Below, piece by piece: positions 34,951 to 43,639 of a DNA stretch of 64,000 nucleotides. The position numbers were made by a program, and so were the translations under genes. Source of the stretch: Ruminococcus sp. zg-924 (GTDB lineage: Bacteria > Bacillota > Clostridia > Oscillospirales > Acutalibacteraceae); the NCBI RefSeq assembly GCF_024433635.1, contig NZ_WNJZ01000002.1, positions 105,765-169,764 on the forward strand. The letters run 5' to 3'. The notes under the pieces are model-generated. The model did not search any database, was not told the DNA's origin, and worked only from the letters and a program-made list of their open reading frames with translations. The stretch's first letter is position 1, and every line of letters begins with the position of its first letter.

Positions 34951-37425
34951 CTAACCGGCATTAAGCTTCTCTTCGGCTTTTTCTTTCTTTTTCTTCTTGT
35001 CGGGGTCAGTATTGAGGAGCTGGAAGGTCAGAGTGTTCTCCGGGAACTCATCTTTAAACGGCAATATTGTATTGCCGAAAATGATTAATCCGTTGCCTGC
35101 CGGAACATTCTTTACATACTCGCTCTGAGCATCGGAAAGATTGAGCTTTTCGGCAAGAATCTCTCTGTCGCCGGAAGCCTGACTTAGCATATAAATGAAA
35201 TCTGAGTTATCAAGAATATTCTCAATTTCAGGAGAAGAAAGCAGGTCTTTGACATTCTGTGTGATTCCCGTTGGAATACCACCCCATTTACGGAAACGTT
35301 TCCAAATTTCCACTGAGTATTTTGCTGTTTGCTCATCACGCAGAAGCAGATGAAATTCATCAATATAGTATCTCGTCTTGAAGTCATCGTCTCTGTTTTG
35401 AGAGACTCTGTTCCATACTTGGTCTTGTATGATAAGCATTGCAACCTTCTTGAGCTGAGAGCCTAAATTCTTAATGTCATAGCACAGAAGCCTGTTATCG
35501 ACATCAATATTCGTTCTGTGGTTAAAAAGGTTCTGCGAACCGCTCACATACATTTCAAGAGAGTTTGCAACTCTCATTAGTATTTCTGTAAGCTCTGGCT
35601 TGCGCATCTCAGTGAGCAAGTCTTGTAAAATCGGCATATTTGCTGCATTCGGGTTATTGGCAAAAAATCTGTTATACACATTTCGCGTCGCACGGTCAAT
35701 GCACGACCTTTCTTCCGATGATAACCCATACTTGCCGCCAACGATAATCTCACACAGAGAAATAAGGAAGTCTGACTTAGTTGATATACGGTTGTCGTCC
35801 TCGTCGTTGTCAATAAGGGATATATCCATCGGGTTAATATACTGACGGCTGCTGTTAGAAATTTTGACAACCTGACCGCCGAGATGCTCAATAAGCGGAT
35901 AATATTCGCCCTCTGGGTCAGTTATAATGATGTAATCAAGCAGACGGAGATAAACATCCAAAATTTCACGCTTAACCGCAAAAGACTTACCGCCGCCGGG
36001 AACGCCGAGATATAAGCCGTTTGGGTTCTTAAGCTTTGTACGGTCGCCCATAAGCATATTGTTTGTTACAGCGTTTACACCGTAATAACAACCTTTCGGC
36101 ATAAACAACTCTTGTGTTTCAAAAGGTACAAAGACGGCGAGTGCGGATGTTGGCAGCTCACGGACAATATTCAGCTTGTTAATTCCCAACGGCAAGCTTG
36201 AGGCAAATGCCTCTTCTTGCTGATAATCAAGCGACATCAACTTACAGTTGTTTTTCTGACTGATTCTCTTAAGCTTTTCAAGTTGCAATTTGAGAGACTT
36301 TTTGCTTTTAGAATATGTTCTTATCGTAATCGCAACTTTGAAAAGTCGCTCATTTTTGCTGTTCAGGTCGGTCAGCAGCTCGTTAAGCTCTTCAAGATAA
36401 GTCTTAATCTGCGGAGGCAGTATATCAGGGTCATAACCTGATATACTGGCTTTCTTCTGCTCATCAATCTTCATCTTGTCAACGTCTGTCAGCTTTGAGC
36501 GAATGAGCTTGAGTGCCTTAATTTGGTCATATGGCTCAACACTTATGTTCATTGATACAAGATTGTCGCTACTGCTGTCATTTTTTTGCTCAAAAAACTC
36601 TGAAACAATTTTATCGCTCATCTCGCCTGCAAGCAGATTAAGCGTTGCAACGCTTCCATACGCATTATTGATGTTAAAATCATTTTTTGTAAAAGCCATT
36701 GACGCAGGTGCAATAAAATCTTTTGTGGTTAGTCCGTATTTTGTTCCTGACCAGTCAAAAATAAAAGGATCAGGGTCAAATGGATTTAATGAACGGTAAA
36801 GGGTCTCAAGGCGTTCTTTTCCGTCAAGCTTTACTGAAAAGACACGAAAATCAGAAAAGAGCTTGATAATTTCATCAGCAACGGCATTCAGTTTTATTCG
36901 TGCCATTTTCAAATTTGAGGCATCGGTTGTAAATGTAAGATATTTCTTTACGCTTTTTCCGCCTGTTGATTCAGTCAATCTTTGACAGAGCATATCGGAA
37001 TATTCTTTTCTTACATCGTTGACCTTATCTTTTTTTTCGGGAATTTTCAGCTCAGCAATCAATGCCCTCTTATCTGTATTCTGGTTTTCATATGTAAACT
37101 GAAATGATAGGGAATCGTCAAAATAATTATGAAGATTGCACCACGCAGTAAAAATGCTGTTTTTATCATCAAAATTCGCAAGCCTGTAATTGCAATCGTA
37201 AAATTCAATAGTTTGAGAAAAACGGTTATCGGGTAATTGGCAAGTGCCGTCTTTAAAAATATTGACATACGGTATTACCGACTGAGTAGCAGAGCGATTA
37301 TCTGTATTACGCTTTCGCAGCTCTTTCATCCTGCGGCGCAGTTGGTTTCGTTCCTCTTTGTTTAGCGTACTTGGAGTTGTTACCTTTGCTGATTTTGAAG
37401 AAGAGGAGCTATTTCTTGTTTCCAT
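34951..37425 (-). CDS. VirB4-type conjugation ATPase
   Basis: The motor ATPase of the transfer channel, 824 aa. Walker A is GVPGGGKSF (about 476-484) and is followed by DYIIITDPEGEYYPLI, and later YYIDEFHLLL supplies Walker B. N-terminal part is the VirB4 domain that contacts the membrane components. The start overlaps the PrgI gene by 17 bases. Size and motifs match VirB4/TraE of Tn1549-like elements. Confidence 0.93.
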   Translation of the reverse strand: METRNSSSSSKSAKVTTPSTLNKEERNQLRRRMKELRKRNTDNRSATQSVIPYVNIFKDGTCQLPDNRFSQTIEFYDCNYRLANFDDKNSIFTAWCNLHNYFDDSLSFQFTYENQNTDKRALIAELKIPEKKDKVNDVRKEYSDMLCQRLTESTGGKSVKKYLTFTTDASNLKMARIKLNAVADEIIKLFSDFRVFSVKLDGKERLETLYRSLNPFDPDPFIFDWSGTKYGLTTKDFIAPASMAFTKNDFNINNAYGSVATLNLLAGEMSDKIVSEFFEQKNDSSSDNLVSMNISVEPYDQIKALKLIRSKLTDVDKMKIDEQKKASISGYDPDILPPQIKTYLEELNELLTDLNSKNERLFKVAITIRTYSKSKKSLKLQLEKLKRISQKNNCKLMSLDYQQEEAFASSLPLGINKLNIVRELPTSALAVFVPFETQELFMPKGCYYGVNAVTNNMLMGDRTKLKNPNGLYLGVPGGGKSFAVKREILDVYLRLLDYIIITDPEGEYYPLIEHLGGQVVKISNSSRQYINPMDISLIDNDEDDNRISTKSDFLISLCEIIVGGKYGLSSEERSCIDRATRNVYNRFFANNPNAANMPILQDLLTEMRKPELTEILMRVANSLEMYVSGSQNLFNHRTNIDVDNRLLCYDIKNLGSQLKKVAMLIIQDQVWNRVSQNRDDDFKTRYYIDEFHLLLRDEQTAKYSVEIWKRFRKWGGIPTGITQNVKDLLSSPEIENILDNSDFIYMLSQASGDREILAEKLNLSDAQSEYVKNVPAGNGLIIFGNTILPFKDEFPENTLTFQLLNTDPDKKKKKEKAEEKLNAG

Positions 37426-37870
37426 TTCGTTTCACCTTCTTTCTGAAATTTGCAAAATTATTTTTGACTATATTTAGCCAATCAATAAGATTCCGATTAT
37501 TTTCCGGGTCTACAAGTTTATATAGCCTGTTGTATTCAATTTGGCGTTCAATTGCACAGAACATATCCTCGGATTGATATATTCTTTTTTTAGGACTTCG
37601 CAAAAAGTGGAACATATTTTTAAAATACTCGTCAAAAGTACCGCCCTTGTAGGGGAATGCACATAGTATAAACGGCATTGCAACAAGACCCATTCCAATG
37701 ATTGATATTGCAAGGTCTCCGATTGTAAACTTAAGCAGAAAGAACACAGGAAAACCTAACAGAATACCTAACCCAAAGCATAAAAGCTGTCGTTTGGTAA
37801 GACCAAACATAAATTTTTGCTTTATTGCTCGTATATCCTGCGGAATCTTAACGTAGTGTATGTTATTCAA
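37409..37870 (-). CDS. PrgI family membrane protein (VirB3-like)
   Basis: 153 aa with two adjacent membrane helices (about 27-47 and 51-72) and a cytoplasmic C-terminus. PrgI proteins replace VirB3 in Gram-positive type IV secretion and almost always precede VirB4, as here. The start is preceded by a palindrome 22 bases upstream. Confidence 0.85.
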   Translation of the reverse strand: MNNIHYVKIPQDIRAIKQKFMFGLTKRQLLCFGLGILLGFPVFFLLKFTIGDLAISIIGMGLVAMPFILCAFPYKGGTFDEYFKNMFHFLRSPKKRIYQSEDMFCAIERQIEYNRLYKLVDPENNRNLIDWLNIVKNNFANFRKKVKRNGNKK

Positions 37871-37891
37871 TTTTTATCACCCATTTATTGC

Positions 37892-37918
37892 CACTTGTGC
37901 CCCAGTGGGACACAAGTG
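37892..37918. repeat. GCCCCA/TGGGGC palindrome, copy 2
   Basis: CACTTGTGCCCCA pairs with TGGGACACAAGTG around one G (12 of 13 pairs). It lies 22 bases upstream of the prgI start and 12 bases past the previous stop. Related copies at 25357 and 42121. Confidence 0.85.
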
Positions 37919-37929
37919 AGTTTTAAAAA

Positions 37930-38880
37930 TTAATGTGCAGCAAATACAGACTTTGAAATTGCACTTGTCCTGAACATTGTAAAAATAAACGCAACAATAA
38001 AGCCGAGAAGTATAGCCATTGTCAAAATCACATCTCCGCCATTACCACTCATCATCGTTGCTAATGCATTTGCAAACAGAACTTTAAAGATTGCTAAGGC
38101 AACGACAATAAAGAAGCCTTGAAATGCCAATGCAAGAACATTTCTGAGCCAGTTTTTACCGATTTGCCCGATATCGTTATTCATAAGTGTTGCAAACGGT
38201 AACGGTGCAACTGACAAATACATAAATACCTCTATAATTCTTGAGGCAAGAACAACTATTATCGCTCCAAGCAATATGAATGTAACGATAATGATAACGA
38301 AAGATATAATCAGGGTTACAATTAGTGTGCCAATGTCTTGTTGCATTAAAACATCGTGAAAACTACTGCTGTTAAGCAGATTATCATCAATGAACTTTGA
38401 CCCAGATGGGAACAATGAATTCAAGCCGTTTGTTACGGCACTTGTTCCAAAACTGAATATCGCAGTTGTTATATCAAACACATTTGCTATCAGCAGAATT
38501 CCACAAAATGTTTTAATAGTCCACCGGAAAAATATTGAGGTGTCAAAATCACGAAAATTATTTCCGCTGATGACCATCTGTATCAATTCATAAAGCACGA
38601 CCACGCAGAGAACAAAACCGGCTATCGGCACTATAACATTATCCGACAATGTGTGTATTATGTTCCACACAGGAGTCCCTGAACCGTTTGCTGAGCCTGT
38701 AAACTTCTCCGGAGATTCAAGAAACTGACCGAACAAGGGATTCATTCCCGAACCGTCTGAACCGTTAAGGCTATTTGACAGCATATCGTTAGTCGTTTTA
38801 AGAGAACCCTCAATTCCACCGGCTAAGATACCTTTGAACCAATTTTCAATAGCAGCTACTGCGTCTTCGATTATACCCAC
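37930..38880 (-). CDS. VirB6/TrbL-like channel protein (316 aa)
   Basis: GTG start behind AGAGGGTG. A polytopic membrane protein with about six hydrophobic segments from residue 75 on, and an extracellular loop with NGLNSLFPSGSKF. Position between the Maff2 pilin and PrgI and the topology fit VirB6-like inner channel proteins of Clostridia elements. Confidence 0.82.
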   Translation of the reverse strand: MGIIEDAVAAIENWFKGILAGGIEGSLKTTNDMLSNSLNGSDGSGMNPLFGQFLESPEKFTGSANGSGTPVWNIIHTLSDNVIVPIAGFVLCVVVLYELIQMVISGNNFRDFDTSIFFRWTIKTFCGILLIANVFDITTAIFSFGTSAVTNGLNSLFPSGSKFIDDNLLNSSSFHDVLMQQDIGTLIVTLIISFVIIIVTFILLGAIIVVLASRIIEVFMYLSVAPLPFATLMNNDIGQIGKNWLRNVLALAFQGFFIVVALAIFKVLFANALATMMSGNGGDVILTMAILLGFIVAFIFTMFRTSAISKSVFAAH

Positions 38881-38949
38881 GTTTAAACACCCTCTTTCTT
38901 AATAAAATCACCGGTATTAAAATGATTTTTCTTTATTTAAGTAGATTTT

Positions 38950-39327
38950 TTAAGCGATTGCTTGGGTAAACATACCTTCCAGTACAGGAATTATCAAAAA
39001 TGCAAGAACTATAAGTCCGATTCCTGCACAGGCTTGCTTCATTCCCTGTGATTTTGCGCCCGCGTTATCACTGCCGTAGCCCTCAATGAGATTGACAACG
39101 CCCCAAACTCCCAATCCAGCGCCGATGAGACAGATAACGGCTTTAAGTACTGTCATTGATGTTTTAATAAATCCACTCGGGTCAATATCTGCGGCAAATA
39201 CAGAAGTAATACCCATTGCGACCATTGTCAACGCCGAAAAAACTACAGCAATTACCTTTTTAGCACGAACAGTTGATGCATGCTGCTGCTTTTTATCGGG
39301 ATTAGTTTTTGTAATCTTAGTTATCAT
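38950..39327 (-). CDS. Maff2/VirB2-like pilin-type membrane protein (125 aa)
   Basis: Basic N-terminus, a hydrophobic helix with signal-like end (VFAADIDPSG), then two membrane helices joined by a short GYGSDNAGAKSQGMK loop. This is the Maff2 family, the presumed VirB2 equivalent. Strong ribosome site AGGAG. Confidence 0.85.
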   Translation of the reverse strand: MITKITKTNPDKKQQHASTVRAKKVIAVVFSALTMVAMGITSVFAADIDPSGFIKTSMTVLKAVICLIGAGLGVWGVVNLIEGYGSDNAGAKSQGMKQACAGIGLIVLAFLIIPVLEGMFTQAIA

Positions 39328-39344
39328 TTTTATCTCCTCAATTC

Positions 39345-41321
39345 TTAATATTTGTATGTTTCTACTGTGGTGTTTCCTTTAATTTCCGCCTTGTGGTTTT
39401 TTCTGCTTGAGACATATTTTTCAATATCAAAAAAATTCTCTTTGTCATAGTCGAGCAGTTGTTGGTACTGCTTATGCTTTGTTATGTCAAATTTCTTAGA
39501 CAAAAACGGTCGCAAACCTCTAATTTGCACTATGCACTGTGAATTGTCCATAACCTGAAGCTCATCCTGCGATTTAAGCTCTTTACCAAGCTTTTGATAA
39601 TTCTGACCGTAAGATTCCTGCATACCCCGAGTACGGGACTCAGTGAACATATCAATAGTTTCCTTACCGAGCGATTCAGATATATCTTTAAGCGTTGTTT
39701 TTTCACTTCCACCAAGAAATATCTTTGTATCACAGTTGCCCTCTATTGTTTCGGCATTATCCTTGTAATTAGCTTTGAGTTGCGATTTTGTTTGCAGAAT
39801 TATGTTAGCTGAAATTTCACGGGAACGAATTGTAGCAATCAGCTTATCAAAATTCGGAATTTGCCCGATGTTTGCAAACTCATCTAAAAGCAAGCTAACG
39901 TGATGCTTGAGCTTACCGCTACCGTCAGGATTATTATCTGCCTTTGTGCAGAGCAGATTGAAAAGCTGTGAATACATAATCGCAACAAGAAAATTAAAGG
40001 TTGTGTCTGTATCTGAGATGATGACAAACAATGCCGTTAATTCATCACCGATTGTATCAAGGTGCAGTTCATCGTAGCTTGTAAGCTCCAACACCTTATC
40101 GATAGCAAACGGTCCGAGACGTGTTGAGCAGGAAATGAGTATTGACTTTGCAGTCTTTCCGGCAGCAAGCTTGTACGCCTTGTATTGTCTGATAGCGAAG
40201 CGCCCTAAGCTCATCTGCTCTTTTGTAGGCTGAAAGTATTTTAAGTCTTTGTAATTCAGATTCTCTTCCGTGAAATCCTCATTCTCGTCCCAGTTTTCGT
40301 CAAGCCATTTTTCAAGATAGAAAAACGCCCAATCAACAGCATTTTTGAATGTTTCGTCATCCTCACGGCATTCTGATGCGTTCACAAATTCAAGAAGTGT
40401 TTCAAAATTCCACTCTTCCGGAGGACAAGTACATATAATCAAAGCTATGTAGGAGGTGTAAAGAAGCTTTTCAGCCTTAACCCAAAAATCATCTCCACTT
40501 TGATGCTGCTGTGATGTAGTGTTTTGAATAAGCACTTCAACAAATTTGAGAATATCCTGCTCACGGGTTTCCGGACGGATATACGCAAACGGGTTATAAT
40601 GCATTGATTTATTGAAGTCGATTGTGTTGAAAACAAGAATTTTGTACGGCTGATAGCTTACTCGACCGTTGGCACTTTCAACGGGTTTTCCTCGCTGAAG
40701 CATTGCACCGCACTCTACAAGAACAGTGCCTTTTGGGTCTGTAACAACATAGCTGCTATGCATTTGCATAAGATTTGGTTTTACATAGAACCGTGTCTTA
40801 CCACTGCCGGAGCTGCCCTCGATGAGTACATTTTTGTTTCGTGCGTATTTCGGGTGACTCGGTTTTCCGAGGGTGAGACGCTCTGATTCGGATAACAAAA
40901 TGTTATTTTCAAAATGCTCAGAGTCAAGGTATGGAAGAATATCCTTGCGAGTACCCCAACGAGCTTGACCGTATTCCTGACCGTGACGGAATTTTTTCGC
41001 AGTTTTTTTCTTGTATAGCATAACCAGAGAAACAACTCCGGCAAGCACCAAACCCCACAGCAAATCAGTAGGATGAAAGCTTGGAATCGGATTTGCGATT
41101 TCTTTTGCAAAAACAGAGAATCCCGGTATTATTTTCTCCGAAATATCAGGCGTATCAATTATCCTGAACGAATAACTCAGCTTATCGCCAAACCAAAAAA
41201 GAAGAATCAGCGGAATGGAAAACAAAATCAGTTGTTTTGAATTCGATTTGAGTTCTTTGAAATTCATCAAAATATCCCTTGAGATATTTTTAACCGCCTT
41301 TTTGAATTTGTCTGTATTCAT
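39345..41321 (-). CDS. VirD4/TraG-type coupling protein
   Basis: The ATPase that brings the relaxosome to the channel, 658 aa. Two N-terminal membrane helices (about 30-50 and 85-105), Walker A GSSGSGKT (about 168-175), Walker B LLLDEFANIG (about 473-482). The order PcfB-VirD4-Maff2 is the usual one. If the C-terminal tails described here are export signals, this is the expected receptor. Confidence 0.93.
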   Translation of the reverse strand: MNTDKFKKAVKNISRDILMNFKELKSNSKQLILFSIPLILLFWFGDKLSYSFRIIDTPDISEKIIPGFSVFAKEIANPIPSFHPTDLLWGLVLAGVVSLVMLYKKKTAKKFRHGQEYGQARWGTRKDILPYLDSEHFENNILLSESERLTLGKPSHPKYARNKNVLIEGSSGSGKTRFYVKPNLMQMHSSYVVTDPKGTVLVECGAMLQRGKPVESANGRVSYQPYKILVFNTIDFNKSMHYNPFAYIRPETREQDILKFVEVLIQNTTSQQHQSGDDFWVKAEKLLYTSYIALIICTCPPEEWNFETLLEFVNASECREDDETFKNAVDWAFFYLEKWLDENWDENEDFTEENLNYKDLKYFQPTKEQMSLGRFAIRQYKAYKLAAGKTAKSILISCSTRLGPFAIDKVLELTSYDELHLDTIGDELTALFVIISDTDTTFNFLVAIMYSQLFNLLCTKADNNPDGSGKLKHHVSLLLDEFANIGQIPNFDKLIATIRSREISANIILQTKSQLKANYKDNAETIEGNCDTKIFLGGSEKTTLKDISESLGKETIDMFTESRTRGMQESYGQNYQKLGKELKSQDELQVMDNSQCIVQIRGLRPFLSKKFDITKHKQYQQLLDYDKENFFDIEKYVSSRKNHKAEIKGNTTVETYKY

Positions 41322-41325
41322 AACA

Positions 41326-41802
41326 CTAACGAGTAATATGTGACTTTGAACGATGCTTCGTCCTGTCGTTCAGATTTTGTTTTGCGCTTATTGTTTTCGC
41401 ATTCTGCTTAATCTGCTCTCTGTTAATAACCTGAGAAACAGATTTATCTGAAAACTTTTTGCTTGCAGCGACTGCATATTCTTTAAACGCTTGCTTGAAA
41501 GTATCAGAACTGCCGGCAGTAAAAAACACATAGTATGTAGGCGGGTTAGTTGACTTATCACGCTTAAGCGCATAGTCAATATCATACTTTCGTGCAGTTG
41601 ATAAGAAATCTTTGATGTTATTTTCAGTAATTTCAATCGAATCTAATTTTCCTTGAGAAGACAGCTTTCTAAAACTTGTTTTGCCCTTATATTTTGTGTC
41701 TCCTGCAAGATATGCTCTGAGTACGCTTTTCAGCAACTCCGTTGTCATATTGGACGCTTCGACAACGAAGCTTAAAGTTTTTTTCGCTGTTGTATCGCCC
41801 AT
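41326..41802 (-). CDS. PcfB/DUF3801 family protein with shared tail (158 aa)
   Basis: Resembles DUF3801/PcfB proteins, which in plasmid pCF10 bind the coupling protein PcfC and the relaxase. A conserved helical/beta domain spans about 1-115. The end, from residue 126 (INREQIKQNAKTIS plus Arg/Lys/Ser end), carries the same tail as the AbiEii-like toxin and the others. This suggests the tail is linked to the transfer machinery. Followed 4 bases later by virD4. Confidence 0.8.
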   Translation of the reverse strand: MGDTTAKKTLSFVVEASNMTTELLKSVLRAYLAGDTKYKGKTSFRKLSSQGKLDSIEITENNIKDFLSTARKYDIDYALKRDKSTNPPTYYVFFTAGSSDTFKQAFKEYAVAASKKFSDKSVSQVINREQIKQNAKTISAKQNLNDRTKHRSKSHITR

Positions 41803-41808
41803 AACACA

Positions 41809-42096
41809 TCAGCCTTCTTCATAGCTTGGTTCAGGCATAACAAATACCTTGTTGTCCGCTCTAATAGCAGCTACAAGTTTTTCAAACACATCTACACACT
41901 CATCTTCTGTGTTGTAAATGCCGAGCTGAACAGAGCTGATACCGTCAATATCGTCAATCTTTTCGTCGTCAGTGCCTAATGTATCGAATCCTAAGACGGC
42001 ATAGACAGTCAACCCGTTAATAGTACCCTCAAAGGGCGTTATTCTTTTCAGAGAGTTAAAATTAATAACATCCCTGTCCTGTGTAATAATTACCAA
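41809..42096 (-). CDS. Hypothetical protein, 95 aa
   Basis: A small acidic alpha/beta protein; the fold of VNIITQD-like strand, ITPFEG, and an acidic C-terminus could be a small regulatory domain. No family recognised. It starts 24 bases after a palindrome and lies between repA and pcfB. Confidence 0.6.
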   Translation of the reverse strand: MVIITQDRDVINFNSLKRITPFEGTINGLTVYAVLGFDTLGTDDEKIDDIDGISSVQLGIYNTEDECVDVFEKLVAAIRADNKVFVMPEPSYEEG

Positions 42097-42120
42097 TTCA
42101 ACTTTGCCTCCTTAACTTAA

Positions 42121-42145
42121 ACTTTTGCCCCAGTGGGGCAGAAGT
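42121..42145. repeat. GCCCCA/TGGGGC palindrome, copy 3
   Basis: ACTTTTGCCCCA pairs with TGGGGCAGAAGT around one G (11 of 12). It lies 25 bases upstream of the 95-aa gene and just past the repA stop, the same placement as copy 2. Confidence 0.85.
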
Positions 42146-42148
42146 ACA

Positions 42149-43273
42149 TTATTTGTTGTTAATATCAAAATTAACCATAGTATCATAATGCAAGTCGATA
42201 TTATGAGGAGCATTATAAAGTGTTGACTGCAAATAGCAGCGTAAATTTCTGATACTGTTAGACTTTGACTGCTCATCTATGCAGTCGAGAACGTACTCAA
42301 TATGCTCCGGGGTTAATTTTTTATATTCACGCTTGATAATTGAGATGGGCACAGTGTTTCCGTTAATTGTGACATCACCATCGGTGCGTATATAAGCATT
42401 TGCCAGTATGTCAACTATTAGGTCAAGCGTGTTTACACTGATTCCACGTTTCTGCAAATAGGCATAATTGATTTGTTCTTTGATTGCTTCTTCGCTTTCA
42501 AGAAGCTTGGAGTTGTACTCGTCCTGTCTTTCTTTCATTCCGTTTTGAGCTGATTTCTGCAATCGTAAGTCAGACTTCCGTTTTGTATCATCAGCAGAAG
42601 GATAGAATGAAAGATTATTCTTACTCATATTAGTCTTACTCTTATAATAAGAAGCGTGACTTTCGCTTTTCGGAAGTGCAGACTTCCGATTTTTGGAAGT
42701 CAAGACTTCCGTTTCACTGTTTTGAGTGAAAGTCTCAGAATTGTCAGGAATTTCAGACTTCCGATTTTCGGAAGTCAAGACTTCCATTTCACCATTTTGA
42801 GGAGAAGTCTCAAAATCGTCAGAAGTTTCAGACTTCCGATTTTCGGAAGTCAAGACTTCCGTTTCACTATTTTGGGTGGAAGTCTCAAAATTATCGTCAA
42901 TCAAATCGTGGTCAACTTCATCGGGTACAACACTTGAAAAATTCATCACATAAATTCGTGTAGGATTTCCTTGCCCAAGCTTCTTACGGATGATAAGACC
43001 GATGCTCTCAAGTTCTTTGAAAATTGTTACAGCTTTTCCTTTTCCAATTGAAAGCATCTCCTGTACTTCAACCTGCTGCATATGGACATAAACACGATTA
43101 TTCTCGTCTATCCAACGATTCTTTTTTGATACGCTTGCTCTGTCAAGCAATAATCCGTAGAGGATTTTGCTTTCACAAGACAAATCTTTAAAAACAGAAT
43201 TTGTAAAAAGAGCCTTTGGCAGACGATAAAATGTAAATTTTTCAATACCAACTGAGGAGAAATATTCAAACAT
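42149..43273 (-). CDS. repA: RepA_N-type replication initiator (374 aa)
   Basis: I chose the ATG at 43273 (MFEYFSSVGIEKF) behind GAGGG; a longer frame starts in the previous gene. The N-terminal domain (about 10-125: FYRLPKALFTNSVFKDLSCESKILYGLLLDR split across two helices) is the RepA_N winged-helix domain that binds the origin. A polar, repetitive middle (about 125-200) is encoded by 75-bp DNA repeats. The C-terminal domain (about 245-365) is like those that set host range. Such initiators run plasmids and also integrated conjugative elements. Confidence 0.88.
   Translation of the reverse strand: MFEYFSSVGIEKFTFYRLPKALFTNSVFKDLSCESKILYGLLLDRASVSKKNRWIDENNRVYVHMQQVEVQEMLSIGKGKAVTIFKELESIGLIIRKKLGQGNPTRIYVMNFSSVVPDEVDHDLIDDNFETSTQNSETEVLTSENRKSETSDDFETSPQNGEMEVLTSENRKSEIPDNSETFTQNSETEVLTSKNRKSALPKSESHASYYKSKTNMSKNNLSFYPSADDTKRKSDLRLQKSAQNGMKERQDEYNSKLLESEEAIKEQINYAYLQKRGISVNTLDLIVDILANAYIRTDGDVTINGNTVPISIIKREYKKLTPEHIEYVLDCIDEQSKSNSIRNLRCYLQSTLYNAPHNIDLHYDTMVNFDINNK
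42680..42904 (-). repeat. Three 75-bp direct repeats inside repA (candidate oriV)
   Basis: A 75-bp unit starts at 42680, 42755 and 42830, encoding 25-aa repeats ending TEVLTSENRKSE. Each carries ACTTCC/GGAAGT inverted pairs. In RepA_N plasmids the origin is a set of direct repeats inside the rep gene, between the two domains, exactly as placed here. Confidence 0.8.
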
Positions 43274-43274
43274 A

Positions 43275-43499
43275 TTATGCGCCCTCACTTTCACTAAGTT
43301 CACGATGGGCATTTTGATAAATTGCTGAGAGCTTTCTCATTCCAATATCGTTGATAAGCTTTGATATATCCGTGATTGATTTTACAGTTTCAGCTTCGGT
43401 AATGATTATTGAAAACAATAATTTTGTTTGAAGCGAGTAACCTGAGTATTCGGGAGTGAGTAATTCTTTTGGTAAGAAATAATATTCGTCCATTTTCAT
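43275..43499 (-). CDS. Hypothetical protein, 74 aa
   Basis: I chose the ATG at 43499 (MKMDEYYFLPKELL) behind AAAGGAA. The product resembles the beginning of RepA_N domains (YYFLPKELLTPEYSGYSLQTKLLFSIII, split into two helices), so it may be a truncated paralogue of repA or a small regulator. It ends just before repA starts. Confidence 0.6.
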   Translation of the reverse strand: MKMDEYYFLPKELLTPEYSGYSLQTKLLFSIIITEAETVKSITDISKLINDIGMRKLSAIYQNAHRELSESEGA

Positions 43500-43593
43500 A
43501 CATTCCTTTAAAGAAATTTCAATTAAATGCCTGTTTGCCTGTTCATTGTTTTTTATTTTTTTAGTTTCCTGTGTTTGAAAAATTGGCTGAAAA

Positions 43594-43631
43594 CAAAAAA
43601 GAACCAATCCTTTTTGGGATTGATTCTTTCA
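43594..43631 (-). terminator. Terminator upstream of the repA operon
   Basis: AAAGAACCAATCC pairs with GGATTGATTCTTT (one mismatch); on the - strand a run of T follows. It blocks transcription entering the element from the right. Confidence 0.75.
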
Positions 43632-43639
43632 GAACATAA

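Noticed and set aside
42680..42904. The 75-bp repeats as a CRISPR array
   Set aside because: Units are contiguous, long, and coding, with no unique spacers and no cas genes.
42656..42937. A 93-aa + strand open frame of repeats antisense to repA
   Set aside because: It is caused by the in-frame 75-bp repeats on the other strand and has no ribosome site.
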